Part shown: piece after piece, positions 20,207 to 29,967 of the stretch | Position numbering within the stretch: position 1 is the first letter of the stretch | Layout of the letters: each line of letters opens with the position of its first letter | NCBI GenBank assembly: GCA_949358305.1 | Contig: OX442314.1 | Span: 56,491,369-56,555,368, forward strand | Origin: Strigamia acuminata | Lineage: Eukaryota > Arthropoda > Chilopoda > Geophilomorpha > Linotaeniidae | Length of the DNA stretch: 64,000 bases | Direction of reading: 5' to 3' | Notes under the pieces: model-generated | Told to the model about the DNA's origin: nothing | What the model saw: only the letters and a program-made list of their open reading frames with translations | Databases searched by the model: none | Program-made: the position numbers and the translations under genes

Positions 20207-20840
20207 TGTGACCAGCTGCCCACTCATGCTGTGTCACTTCACTGCAACACACGGCGCTTTCCCAGCTCTCGCGCACCTCGTGTGTTTCTCGTGCGCGACC
20301 TGGCGCGGTCCCCCGCACCAGGTGGAGCTGTTGGTCATTGGCTCCGGCCAATTGGGAACCGGAAGTGCCCCTTCCGGAAGTGGTGGGCCCCGCAGAAGCC
20401 CGACAGTTGATTCTTGACCAGCATGGCGAACGGTCGCTTTCCGACCTTCTTCGCAATGCCGATCATAGTTGAGACCCGAAGGACCGACGCAGCAATGCTG
20501 TCGCCGGTCGGGACCTGAGCGTCCAACACGCCGTGTTCGCCGCACGTTTCTAAAGAACGTCGCGACGACGCGGCACAAACTGCGATAACCGATCTCACGT
20601 GTCATGGCGATCTACCGATTGCCGTGCCACGTGGTCGAATCAGGAATAGCGGCAAAACCGCTATTACATTTGGGAAATACACCTTGAGACACCATATCAT
20701 ACCCCTAGACAACAATAAAGCAATAACCAAAACCTAAACTTGTGTCTCTGTTGTATTTCGTGGATTGAATCATCGTGTGTGTTGCGTCCAGCGCCTCGCG
20801 GTCCTCCCCAGACCACGTGGCGTCCGTCCGAACACTCACA
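20207..20840 (+). repeat. 5' LTR of element A (634 bp)
   Basis: Begins TGTGACCAGC and ends ACACTCACA. GC-rich with several hairpins: CCGGAAG/CTTCCGG, CATGGCGAT/ATTGCCGTG at about 20603-20626, and AATAGCGG/CCGCTATT at 20645-20665. Polyadenylation signal AATAAA at 20714-20719. Matches 30339-30972 base for base as far as I can read. Confidence 0.95.
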
Positions 20841-20842
20841 AT

Positions 20843-20860
20843 TGTGGGCCCGTCCGAGAT
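20843..20860 (+). promoter_or_regulatory. Primer-binding site, tRNA-Pro-like
   Basis: The 18-mer TGTGGGCCCGTCCGAGAT starts 2 nt after the LTR. It matches 15 of 18 positions of the tRNA-Pro-type retroviral primer site TGGGGGCTCGTCCGGGAT (recalled from memory). B and C have similar 18-mers at the same spacing. Confidence 0.65.
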
Positions 20861-23171
20861 TTTGAACTCTCTGGCGAAAAATTTTTGTTTACTGATGGTG
20901 CAAAACACCATATTAGACAAATCTCCTTTCTTTCAAAAGAGGGGGAAACTTCTTTGGTCATGGTTGTGACAGGGGGTCAGCAAGCGAAACGGCCGCTAAT
21001 CGCTGACCATTGGACCCTGATTTGACAAAAATTTTTGGCTGTGCATGTCCAGCTTGCCTGGGTAATGGCAAGCAGGGACTTACACTAGCCATACTTTCCA
21101 AAAGTCTCCTATTTCTCTCTAGCTCAGCTTAAACAACTGGGTGGTTGGGAGGGGAATATGATTCTGAACCTTGCTTTTATTTTTATTTTCTTGGTGCGAA
21201 GCCCATGTAAAGTAATGGCACTATAACTGCAGAGTTTTTGAACCTGATTAGAGGAGGAGGCGCGTTGGTGGCCACCAACAAGCCAAAACCCACAGGGGAT
21301 AGGCGGTTACGCTAAAACCAATGCGGGCATAATCCAATTGCCACACTGCAGCCAATGGTTCCATTATGGGCCGGGCGAGGAAGCGTTGCAATGAACTGAG
21401 CTTTGAGCACAAGACCTTTTGAAGACTGGGGTATTACCCGGTATCCAGGTCGCTACTACGGGGAAGTTGCCTTGACTTACTCAGGATGCACTGAGCGGTG
21501 GTCAAATAAATTGGATCTGGGTAGCGGCGAAGTGCTGGCAAGCATGGGAAAACTGGCTTGGAGGTTGCTGTGGCGATTCATTAGCTCTGAATTGCCCTGC
21601 GGTCACTCAAAGTGCTGGAATACCAAGTTCATTCCGTTCTAATTCCTACCCTGTCCCAGGTACTGGTCAGAAACAGTTGCAAGTTGTTGCGCACAACCCA
21701 AGAACTGTGGAGACTGGGACTTGGACAGCGGGGCGGGCTGCCGGAGGTACGGGGATACCGATGGTGAAGTGCCCGAATGATACAGAGAGCTCGTTAGGGC
21801 GTAGGAACGATATCTGTATATTCAGGTAGCTACCAGCTTTGAAAAAAGACTGGGAATCTAGCCTGTAACTTTATTTTCAATATTTTATTCACCTTTTTTT
21901 AAACTTTTCGAGTTGTTACTGGTTGTGTAGAGACTGTGCTCGAACCACAGTTTTAAAGCAATCTTTGCAATTTGGGAACTTTATATTTTTACTTACACTT
22001 TTTTCATTTTTCTTTCTCTTCAATTTTTACTTCTCTATCTATTATTTTCATGGTTTCCTTGGACTCCACACCTGACAGTAGATATCATTGCAATTGAATA
22101 CAAGTATTTCATGCCGGGCGGTATACAGCACCAAATGGAAGGTGATATGGCTTCGAGATGGCAGCTGAAGGGTGGGACCCAGGGAGACTAGGGACAACAG
22201 GTGTGTTTGCCTTCTACTTTTAAAATATATCTGATTGTCCCAAACAAACAACCACTTCATTGGGATGAGCAGACATTCCAGTGTAGGCACGTTTCTGTCG
22301 AGAAGGCAGCCTCGTGCAGACTGAGGTGAAGGCCTCAGCGTAGGCGAGCGGGCGCAATTGCTATTTTCTTGGGGCAGAAGGAGAGAACTAGTAATATCCC
22401 TGTTTATTTCTGCAGACTTCTGCTAAAAATTGTAAGTTTTGGGGTGATTTTCTTGGGAACTTCACACATCTTTTATCATTTTTTCATTGTATTTTTTCTT
22501 GTCTTTCTTCTTTTTAAATTGTGAATTCTACTTCTTTGTTGCAAAACAATAAAGTTGTGGGGTTATTTTGTGTATTCTACTTCTTTGTTGCAAAAACAAT
22601 AAAGTTGTGGGATTAATTAACGCTTTTGCGTGTCACTTTACCGTTGTTTTAACAATGGTAAAAACCATTCGTTTGGTAATGTCGAAGCTTTTGGGACATG
22701 ATTTGAGTGCTTTTACAAAGTACAAAAGTCATGTTTCTTTGGAATCAGACCATTTATGATCTGGTTCTATGGCTTCTAGTACCAAACAAATCACCTTCTG
22801 TTGTTTTCGAAAAGTTGGTTTTTCTGCAAAAACAGAAAAATCAGATCTTTTTGTGGTCAAAATTCTTGATTTTTTTCAAAAATCAAAGATGGCGACCCGG
22901 AAACAATAGGAAAACCATGTGGAAACCTAAGATTTTTCCAGAAATTCTGGAATTTCGAGAAACTAAAGTTTTTTGGAACTCTGGGAAATAACTTCTGAAA
23001 ATTTCGAACCAATCACGTGATTTATGGGGATAATGGGGGGGAGTGACATCACTAATCCCTCCCCCATGAATGGCTAAATTTCACAACGTTGCTGATCCGT
23101 AATTGGTCGCAAACTAATCCTTTGCATCCATTTTGTTTTCTGCGGACCTGTTCTCCGGCACATTGTAGTCA
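20861..23171 (+). other. Element A leader, 2.3 kb, non-coding
   Basis: No conserved ORF: the longest frames here have no counterpart in element B. The sequence is recognisably similar to the B leader (46196-48395). The best-conserved block is a nested hairpin at 20972-21018: GGTCAGC (20975-20981) pairs with GCTGACC (21002-21008), and the apex holds the palindrome CGGCCG (20990-20995). This is a candidate packaging/dimerisation region. The last 150 bp contain a second conserved block (GGGGGAGTGACATCACTAATCCCTC-like). Confidence 0.6.
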
Positions 23172-24797
23172 ATGCCATACACGAGGTCAGGCAAGAAAAC
23201 GGTGGAGTCACCGGCAATTAAAACTTCTGCAACAAACGAGGATTCCGACAACGATTTCAACAATTTATCATCTGAATCAACAATCGAAGAAGAAATGACG
23301 GATGAAGGTAATAATAAACCGTTGGATCAAGCAATGCTTGAGACGACATGTGAAATTTTCGATCTAAAAATTGAAAATATTACCACGTACGCTGTATGGG
23401 AAAGCGCGCTGCTTGCAGTGGCCAACCGTACAGTGGAAATCGAGCACGAAGCTGGTGTTTTTAAGCAACAATCAGCAGAATTCAACGCGGAAAATGACGA
23501 CCTAACCAGCCGTCTTAAAGAAGCGGAGGTAACAAATCGAACGCATTTGCGATCGATAAAAACATTGTCTGATCTGTTAACCCAACAGAAGTCAGTCATG
23601 GACAACGTAACAGCGGCGGGCCATGCAATGGTCGAAGCCGATAGAGTGGCGAAAGCTGCAAAAACAGCTGTATCGCACACGCATTCAAACACGCCAGTTA
23701 TTGTGAACGGCAATACGCAAAACGTAACGCCACAAGCAATTACTATGGATCCGACTTTCTTGGCCTGGGGTAACACCATCGGTCAGGAAGTGGACGAACC
23801 ATTGGGTGATTTTAAACCCAAAGATGCGATTGATTTGGCAAAACATATCAACGCAATTGGAATGGAAGCTTTTCACGGGGAAAAAACAAAAGCGAAGGCT
23901 TTTCTTACCGACCTGAAGAAAGCTTTGAAATATGTAAATCCTTACATAAACCAGGTGCTTCAACACCATCTATTCAAATTCTTTAGAGGCGAAGCGGGAA
24001 CATGGTTCTCGTCAGCTAATAAGGAATCTTGGCAGAAATTCGAAAACGAATTTATAAGACGATTTAAGCCAAGCGACACTGCGTTGCTGGCTGAAATTGA
24101 AAAAGTAAGACAAGCATCTTACGAATCGGCCGCGGAGGTGGTCAACAGACTTGAGAAGCTGTACCAACAGCTTACTATACCGGTGCATGAAAGCCAGCAA
24201 ATTCGGAAAGTGCTGTCAATTCTGCGACCAGCAGCTAAAGACATGGCACGAGCCGCTTTGCATGCTAACAACTCGTGGGCATCATTAAAACATGCCTGCG
24301 AAATCACCGAAGCTTCTGTCCTTAACGAAGAGACAGTAGTTTCAGCAACTCCATTGGTAGAAAAGACAGAAACTGTTTTTCCACCAAAACAAACTCCGCA
24401 GCAATCGGTAACACCTGCGACCGCCACTGCTGCAGAGAAACCAAAAACATTTGTTCCTTTTGGGATGAGAAATCTCAATAACCGAACACTATTTCCCGCA
24501 CCAAAAAATGCTGCTGTAGCAGCAACCAAAGGCACGGAGAATACAGACCGATCGCTAGTCCCCAGCAATAAGCTGAAGGACTATGCAAACAAACCACGAA
24601 CCGGCGGTTGCTGGGGATGTGGAGGCCCTCATTTTGAGCGACACTGTCCGCACAAGGAGGAATCCGCCAAGGCAACCATCGAGTTGATCGAGGCAACCAA
24701 ACTTCATCTGGCACAACAGATGTTTATGGCCAATGAATTCGGTTGGAATTCGGCAACGGGAAACGAGGAGTCGCAGTCGGAGGAGACTTTAGAGTAA
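23172..24797 (+). CDS. gag: Element A Gag polyprotein
   Basis: 541 codons from ATG at 23172. The element B gag starts at the equivalent ATG. An acidic, Ser-rich N-terminus is followed by a predicted coiled-coil/helical part (about 60-150), the Ty3/gypsy capsid domain (about 195-375; FLTDLKKALKY, HHLFKFFRGEAGTWF, WQKFENEFIRRF, VNRLEKLYQQL) and a single nucleocapsid zinc knuckle with C480, C483, H487 and C492. The knuckle spacing is CX2CX3HX4C, one residue shorter than the canonical form. Gag assembles the particle and packages genomic RNA. The frame ends 33 nt after a slippery heptamer that leads into pol. Confidence 0.95.
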   Translation: MPYTRSGKKTVESPAIKTSATNEDSDNDFNNLSSESTIEEEMTDEGNNKPLDQAMLETTCEIFDLKIENITTYAVWESALLAVANRTVEIEHEAGVFKQQSAEFNAENDDLTSRLKEAEVTNRTHLRSIKTLSDLLTQQKSVMDNVTAAGHAMVEADRVAKAAKTAVSHTHSNTPVIVNGNTQNVTPQAITMDPTFLAWGNTIGQEVDEPLGDFKPKDAIDLAKHINAIGMEAFHGEKTKAKAFLTDLKKALKYVNPYINQVLQHHLFKFFRGEAGTWFSSANKESWQKFENEFIRRFKPSDTALLAEIEKVRQASYESAAEVVNRLEKLYQQLTIPVHESQQIRKVLSILRPAAKDMARAALHANNSWASLKHACEITEASVLNEETVVSATPLVEKTETVFPPKQTPQQSVTPATATAAEKPKTFVPFGMRNLNNRTLFPAPKNAAVAATKGTENTDRSLVPSNKLKDYANKPRTGGCWGCGGPHFERHCPHKEESAKATIELIEATKLHLAQQMFMANEFGWNSATGNEESQSEETLE

Positions 24798-24809
24798 TCG
24801 ACGACTGCG
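24758..24809 (+). promoter_or_regulatory. -1 ribosomal frameshift signal of element A
   Basis: Slippery heptamer G GGA AAC (24758-24764) lies in the gag frame exactly as X XXY YYZ. After a 7-nt spacer, CGCAGTCG (24772-24779) pairs perfectly with CGACTGCG (24802-24809). The stem may extend by AGT/ACT across a bulged C. Pol is open in the -1 frame through the whole overlap and has no ATG of its own. Confidence 0.85.
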
Positions 24810-27800
24810 CACTTTCAACAATTCTAATGCCATCGGAAGAAGACATGTATGATTCTCTGTTTGATGATAAATCATCAGAAGAACCAAACCCATGCATTGT
24901 TTTCTCATCAAAACCAGAAACTGACCAAGTCAATGTTGCGTTGAAAACAGGAAAAAGCATTTCACCAATGCCCTACCTCAACACAACTTTGAATGGTATT
25001 AAGGCAACCGCTCTGATGGACACTGGGGCAACTCATAAATACATCAGTGGTGGAATGCTTAAGAAATTGGACCTTTTCAAGTACATGACTCCATTTTTAG
25101 GAAATAGAGTTGTGCTAACTGGAGACCGACCAACTCGACCAATGGGAACCATCACTATACCATTTAAGTGGCGAGGTGGTGAATTTCAAGAAAAATTTAC
25201 AGTACTTCCATCAGCTTCTAAATTTATTTTGTTAGGCTGTTCTTGGATAATAAAAAACAGGATTATTCTTAACTTGATAGAGAAAGAATATTTCCATATT
25301 GACTTTCCTGCTGAAACTTTTCCTTTTGATGATCCCCCATTAGCGGAAGATTTTGGGAATGCTGTAATAGATCAATGGGAAGCTTTGATTGCAGAATCGA
25401 AAGAATCTGCAGTTGATACATTGACTTTGGAGGAGCAACTCTTATCCAAAAGTCACTTATCAGCAAGACAAAGATTTCAAATCACAGCTCTTGTGAAAAA
25501 ACACAAACATGTGTTTAGTAGCAAAGCTGGCTGTCACCCAACATTGGAACATCCAATTCCAACGGGCGATGCACCAGCATTTCGATGCAAAGACCGGCCT
25601 ATGAATCCGAAAAAAGCAGAGCTTTATCGAGAATTGGTCGCGGAATTGTTAAGAGATGGTTGGGCTGAACCATGCGAAGGGAGCTATAAAAACCCTCCTG
25701 TGATTGTTGCCAAAAAAGACGGTGGATATCGCCTGTGCATCGATTTTCGCTGGTTAAACAAAATTACAATAAAAGATGTCTATCAAATGCCATCAATATC
25801 AATGATCTTGGCTTGCTTGGGTGGGAAAAAATTCTTTTCCACATTAGATCTAACCAAAGGTTATTATCAAATCAAGCTCAAACCAAGCGATAAAAAGAAA
25901 ACCGCTTTCTCTACATCTGACGGAACATACCAGTTCACTCGTATGCCCTTTGGATTATGTAATGCACCGAGTGCATTTCAGAGAATGATGGATAAAGTTC
26001 TTGGTACTGCTCAGTACAAATGGGCCCTCGCCTATTTGGATGACATTATCATTTTTAGTGATTCTTTTGAAGAACACTTGCAACATTTAGACGACATCTT
26101 GTCAAAACTAGATGAAAGTAAATTGACGGCTAGTCCTTCAAAATCATTTCTCTGTCCAGAAAACTTACATTTTCTTGGATTTACAATGAACCAAGGGAAT
26201 TACAGCCCAAACGGTGATAAAGTGGAAGCCATCGTTAAATATCCGACACCTTCCAGTATAAAACAGCTTCAGCGTTTTATTGGAATGGTGGGATTTTACG
26301 CTGCATTAATTCCAAACTTGAGTATAACTCAGAAACCATTCTTCGCACTTTTAAAGAAAGATATGAAGTGGAAATGGACAGAAGAGTGCAATAACGCATT
26401 CGAGATTCTAAAAAAGCAACTTGCAGAAGGAATTATGCTGCCTTTGCCCGATTTTTCCCGCAACTTTACCATCCATACAGATGCAAGTGGCGGCGGGCTT
26501 GGTGCAGTCCTTATGCAAATTGACGATCATGGGGCTCTTAGACCTGTTGCTTACGCTAGCAGAACACTGCAAAAAGCAGAGAACAACTATAGCGCCACTG
26601 ACTTGGAATGTTTAGCTGTGGTTTGGGCTGTAGAAAAGTTCAGGCCATATATTGAATATTCCGAATATGAAGTTGAGACTGACCATCGTGCTCTGAAATT
26701 TCTGATGACGATGGAAAATCCAACTGGCAGATTAGCAAGGTGGGCAATGAAATTACAAAACGAGAATTTCACCATTAAATACAGGAAAGGCACCGACAAC
26801 CAAGTTGCAGATGCTTTATCCAGAGTCTCCCTCGATAATGTTAATCCATTAGAGGAAACAGCGACATTGAAAGAAATCACAGAGACTGACGCTCTTACAT
26901 TTCTATCTTATGAAGTTGATGATTCCATGTCTTTTGAGAACATCACTTTAGAGCAAAAGAAAGACAAACATTTGTCCGTTCTGATGGAATGGTTGGAATT
27001 GGACGAGGAACAACCTCGCCCTGTACTACCTAAATTTCTAGAAGACAGACAATATGATTGTACACTCACAAGAAAAGGTATGCTTATTATATATGCACCT
27101 TTTAAATCAGATCTTTTTGCTGAAGAATCAGATTTAGGAACTGGATTTAAAATCTTTGTTCCTCCATCTCTCAAATTGGCAGCACTTCAGTTAGTTCACG
27201 ACCACCCAATGGCTGGTCATGGGGGAATTGAGGCGACTTTGGAGAGATTGAAAAGAATCTACTTCTGGCCCAATATGCAGAAAGATGTAAAAATACACGT
27301 GGCTAGCTGCGATCGCTGCCAACGTTGTAAACCAATTCAAAGGAAGCCGAAAGGACTCATGATTCCAACTTCCCCAAAAATTGGACGTTTTGAAAAAGTA
27401 GGAATAGATTTGATAGGTCCATTACCTCGAACTCAAAACCGAAATAGATTTATCCTAGTTGTGGTGGACTACGCCACGGGTTGGATGGAAGCTTCACCGC
27501 TGAGATCAGCCAAAATGAATGCATTAGCACCCATTTTGAAACGATTTTTTAGCGCTCATGGGTGCCCCCGCTTTATGCTAAGCGATAATGGCCCCCAATT
27601 CATTTCAGATGTTTATGAGAGACTTTGTGAAGACGCAGGGGTTGTTCCCATCAAAACAACTCCTTACCATCCACAAACTAACCTCACGGAACGGGTGAAT
27701 AGAAACATTAAAATCATGCTTCGAATTTTCACATTTGAACATGACCAATGGGATAGATGCATAGAACAAATAAATTTTGCTCTGCGCTCTGCACCAAACT

Positions 27801-28486
27801 CATCTACCGGATTTACACCAGCAATGATGACATACGGTAGAGAACTACGACCTTTTTGGGACAATCGAGACGTATCTTACGATGCTCCTTTTGACCCAGA
27901 GAGGCCATATGATGCAGTCAGAATGCTGATTGCAAGACATACAATTTTGCTTGCTGCAGCTCTTAAAAACAAGACTTTAGCACAAACAAAGCAAAAAGGC
28001 TATTATGACAAACATCGTAGCGATGATTTTTTTGAAGTTGATGATTTAGTTTTGCTAAAAACCCATCCTCAATCAAAAGCAGCCATTCGTTACGCTGCGT
28101 CACTCGAAGATCGTTTTGAGGGACCATACGTAGTAACAAAAGTACACAGTACAAACGTATATACTCTTGCAAAACCAATAACTTTGCAAACAAGAGGAAC
28201 ATACAACATTGTGAAACTCAGGAGATTTATCCCCTCAGAAGGAAACGCTACATGGCCTATTCCAGATGAAGGAGATATAGAAATCCCTGAAAACCAACCA
28301 AGGAATGCTGAATTGACAACAAAATTGCCAATTTCAACACAACCATTGAATATTTTGAACCAAAATGTGGTTTTGCCTCTGCCAAATGTAATTTCAAAAC
28401 AAACTACAAATATTTGGCCAAAACCACAACAAACTTCCGGTCGACCTCAAAGAATTCGACGAACACCGGCAAGATTACTCGATTAA
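24764..28486 (+). CDS. pol: Element A Pol (protease, RT, RNase H, integrase)
   Basis: About 1240 codons in the -1 frame relative to gag, numbered here from the frameshift. Aspartic protease with D86 in MDTGA. Reverse transcriptase with the YLDD catalytic box at 424-427 plus MPFGLCNAP and DLTKGYYQIKL. RNase H starting HTDAS at 571. Integrase with an HHCC zinc finger (last Cys pair C849/C852, CDRCQRC) and catalytic triad D882, D941 and E976 (D-58-D-34-E). The tail is basic and Pro/Thr-rich without a chromodomain. All catalytic residues are present and the frame is uninterrupted, so the element looks competent. Confidence 0.95.
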   Translation, partial: RGVAVGGDFRVIDDCALSTILMPSEEDMYDSLFDDKSSEEPNPCIVFSSKPETDQVNVALKTGKSISPMPYLNTTLNGIKATALMDTGATHKYISGGMLKKLDLFKYMTPFLGNRVVLTGDRPTRPMGTITIPFKWRGGEFQEKFTVLPSASKFILLGCSWIIKNRIILNLIEKEYFHIDFPAETFPFDDPPLAEDFGNAVIDQWEALIAESKESAVDTLTLEEQLLSKSHLSARQRFQITALVKKHKHVFSSKAGCHPTLEHPIPTGDAPAFRCKDRPMNPKKAELYRELVAELLRDGWAEPCEGSYKNPPVIVAKKDGGYRLCIDFRWLNKITIKDVYQMPSISMILACLGGKKFFSTLDLTKGYYQIKLKPSDKKKTAFSTSDGTYQFTRMPFGLCNAPSAFQRMMDKVLGTAQYKWALAYLDDIIIFSDSFEEHLQHLDDILSKLDESKLTASPSKSFLCPENLHFLGFTMNQGNYSPNGDKVEAIVKYPTPSSIKQLQRFIGMVGFYAALIPNLSITQKPFFALLKKDMKWKWTEECNNAFEILKKQLAEGIMLPLPDFSRNFTIHTDASGGGLGAVLMQIDDHGALRPVAYASRTLQKAENNYSATDLECLAVVWAVEKFRPYIEYSEYEVETDHRALKFLMTMENPTGRLARWAMKLQNENFTIKYRKGTDNQVADALSRVSLDNVNPLEETATLKEITETDALTFLSYEVDDSMSFENITLEQKKDKHLSVLMEWLELDEEQPRPVLPKFLEDRQYDCTLTRKGMLIIYAPFKSDLFAEESDLGTGFKIFVPPSLKLAALQLVHDHPMAGHGGIEATLERLKRIYFWPNMQKDVKIHVASCDRCQRCKPIQRKPKGLMIPTSPKIGRFEKVGIDLIGPLPRTQNRNRFILVVVDYATGWMEASPLRSAKMNALAPILKRFFSAHGCPRFMLSDNGPQFISDVYERLCEDAGVVPIKTTPYHPQTNLTERVNRNIKIMLRIFTFEHDQWDRCIEQINFALRSAPNSSTGFTPAMMTYGRELRPFWDNRDVSYDAPFDPERPYDAVRMLIARHTILLAAALKNKTLAQTKQKGYYDKHRSDDFFEVDDLVLLKTHPQSKAAIRYAASLEDRFEGPYVVTKVHSTNVYTLAKPITLQTRGTYNIVKLRRFIPSEGNATWPIPDEGDIEIPENQPRNAELTTKLPISTQPLNILNQNVVLPLPNVISKQTTNIWPKPQQTSGRPQRIRRTPARLLD

Positions 28487-28740
28487 ACACCAGGGGGACA
28501 CCCCTGAACTCAAGAAACCGATTTTGGACCAATCACAGATCGTCTAGAAAACGTCTGCGGTACTTTCCAAAATACGCCATTTACACGTGTACGAAATTCG
28601 TATATTTAACGAGCGCTGATTCGGTCTACAAATCATTCTGTTCACCAACAGCGACCGACCACCACAGTTCTCACATTCAAACGATTCTCGAAGGAATCCC
28701 GATATTCATTGTTTCCGAAATCGATAAGTTTTGTTGTAAA

Positions 28741-29967
28741 ATGGATCAACGATTGTTGTCGACACACACGACATGCACAGTATGCATGGGCGGAGGACTC
28801 ACGCACTACCCGAATTTGCAGGTAACAGCATGTATGAACTGCAACGGAAAAAAGATAGTTTATCTTTATCGACCGGTGGAGAATTTTTTTAAATTTTTCA
28901 TGCGGCCAGAACATTTGCTTCCCGATCACAAACGCGTCTTGACGTGGGGGAAAGTTCGAAGCGAAGCCGACAGGGAAAGGGACGCGAAAATCTACTTCAA
29001 GGGACTTTCCGCATCCTCTACCCCAACGCAACCGCCAAGAAAAAAGGCGAAGATGTCGAACAAAAATTCGTCATTTGAACCACAAACACTAGTAGAGGCC
29101 ACGAGCAACAACTCGACGGTCGATACAAACAAAACGGCGAAGCAATCGAGCAAAAACTCGACAGCCAAACCAATATTAAAAGGAAATGGTCCAAAGACTT
29201 CTTCCGCAACAACAAAACAAATGGGTATTTCCATGGAAACTAACATTTCCGCGGAGCTACTGGAGCTTCGGTTGGCTGTTCGTACGGAACACCCAACTTG
29301 GAGTGAGAAAGAAGTAAAGGACGAAGCCATGAAGCGTCGTCAATTACGAAAAGCGGCCGATTACCAACGGCACACAAACGCCATCGCCAATACCACGTCG
29401 AAGACACCGGCGGCGGCAACGATCACGAGCGAGACAGCCAAGACTGTTTCACCAAAAATAATGCGGACGGAGAAAACTCCGGAAGAACTGAAAGGGGTTT
29501 GGAGTCAAATATTGCCTGCCCCGCTCTCTTCTTTGTCGTTGACAGCTTCTACCAAAGCTGGAACCACCACAAACTCGTTCGTTTTTCCTACGGCGAACGC
29601 ACCGCTGCAACCAGCAAGCGAACTGTCCGCCGCCGCACCAGAAACATCGACAGCCGTCGTGATGCCACCAATATCCGGCGACATTCCGACAAATCTTGTT
29701 TTCGGCAGTGAGACCGAAGTCACGCCGATGATCATCGAGGATGCGGACACGACGGTCCAAACCCCAAAAGCCGAGGAAGATATCACGTCGAATCCGAGGC
29801 CGAAATCGAAATCAGCGGATAAGAATCGGGAAAAGAGAGCGCGCCGCCACCAGACGAAAACGCAACGAGGTCTGGCGGAGAAGATGTCGCCAATTCGCCA
29901 GGAGGAAATGGATCAACTCGACGAATTGCCAGTGACGCCCGGAAAGTCGTTGGAGCCGAAAGAGTGA
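28741..29967 (+). CDS. Element A ORF3: zinc-motif protein in env position
   Basis: 408 codons from ATG at 28741, 254 bp after the pol stop. The open frame continues upstream without an ATG. Residues C12, C15, C31 and C34 form CX2C-X15-CX2C, identical in spacing to element B. A conserved block follows (VENFFKFFMRP.., WGKVRSEADRERDAKI), then a long Ser/Thr/Lys-rich region that looks disordered, a helical basic block (LLELRLAVRTEHPTWSEKEVKDEAMKRR) and a TEKTPEEL motif. It has no signal peptide or membrane segment, so it is not a typical Env. The nucleic-acid-binding look (zinc motif plus basic tail) suggests an RNA/DNA-binding accessory protein, but the function is unknown. Probably made from a spliced subgenomic RNA. 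Confidence 0.8.
   Translation: MDQRLLSTHTTCTVCMGGGLTHYPNLQVTACMNCNGKKIVYLYRPVENFFKFFMRPEHLLPDHKRVLTWGKVRSEADRERDAKIYFKGLSASSTPTQPPRKKAKMSNKNSSFEPQTLVEATSNNSTVDTNKTAKQSSKNSTAKPILKGNGPKTSSATTKQMGISMETNISAELLELRLAVRTEHPTWSEKEVKDEAMKRRQLRKAADYQRHTNAIANTTSKTPAAATITSETAKTVSPKIMRTEKTPEELKGVWSQILPAPLSSLSLTASTKAGTTTNSFVFPTANAPLQPASELSAAAPETSTAVVMPPISGDIPTNLVFGSETEVTPMIIEDADTTVQTPKAEEDITSNPRPKSKSADKNREKRARRHQTKTQRGLAEKMSPIRQEEMDQLDELPVTPGKSLEPKE

Noticed and set aside
20234-20605. 123-codon minus-strand ORF inside the A LTR (repeated at 30366-30737)
   Set aside because: It recurs only because the LTR is duplicated. Element B shows a different ORF at the same place, and the sequence is explained by GC-rich hairpin DNA rather than coding.
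24743-24763. TTG at 24743 as the pol start codon
   Set aside because: The frame has no ATG, and an in-phase slippery heptamer with a stem-loop is present and conserved in B, so expression by frameshift is the better explanation.
28414-28740. Upstream extension of A ORF3 from a TTG at 28414
   Set aside because: It begins inside pol and uses a non-ATG start. The ATG at 28741 gives an N-terminus aligned residue for residue with the zinc motif of B ORF3.
28741-29967. Calling ORF3 of A/B (and C) an envelope gene
   Set aside because: Position fits env, but no signal peptide, glycosylation-rich ectodomain, fusion peptide or transmembrane helix is visible.
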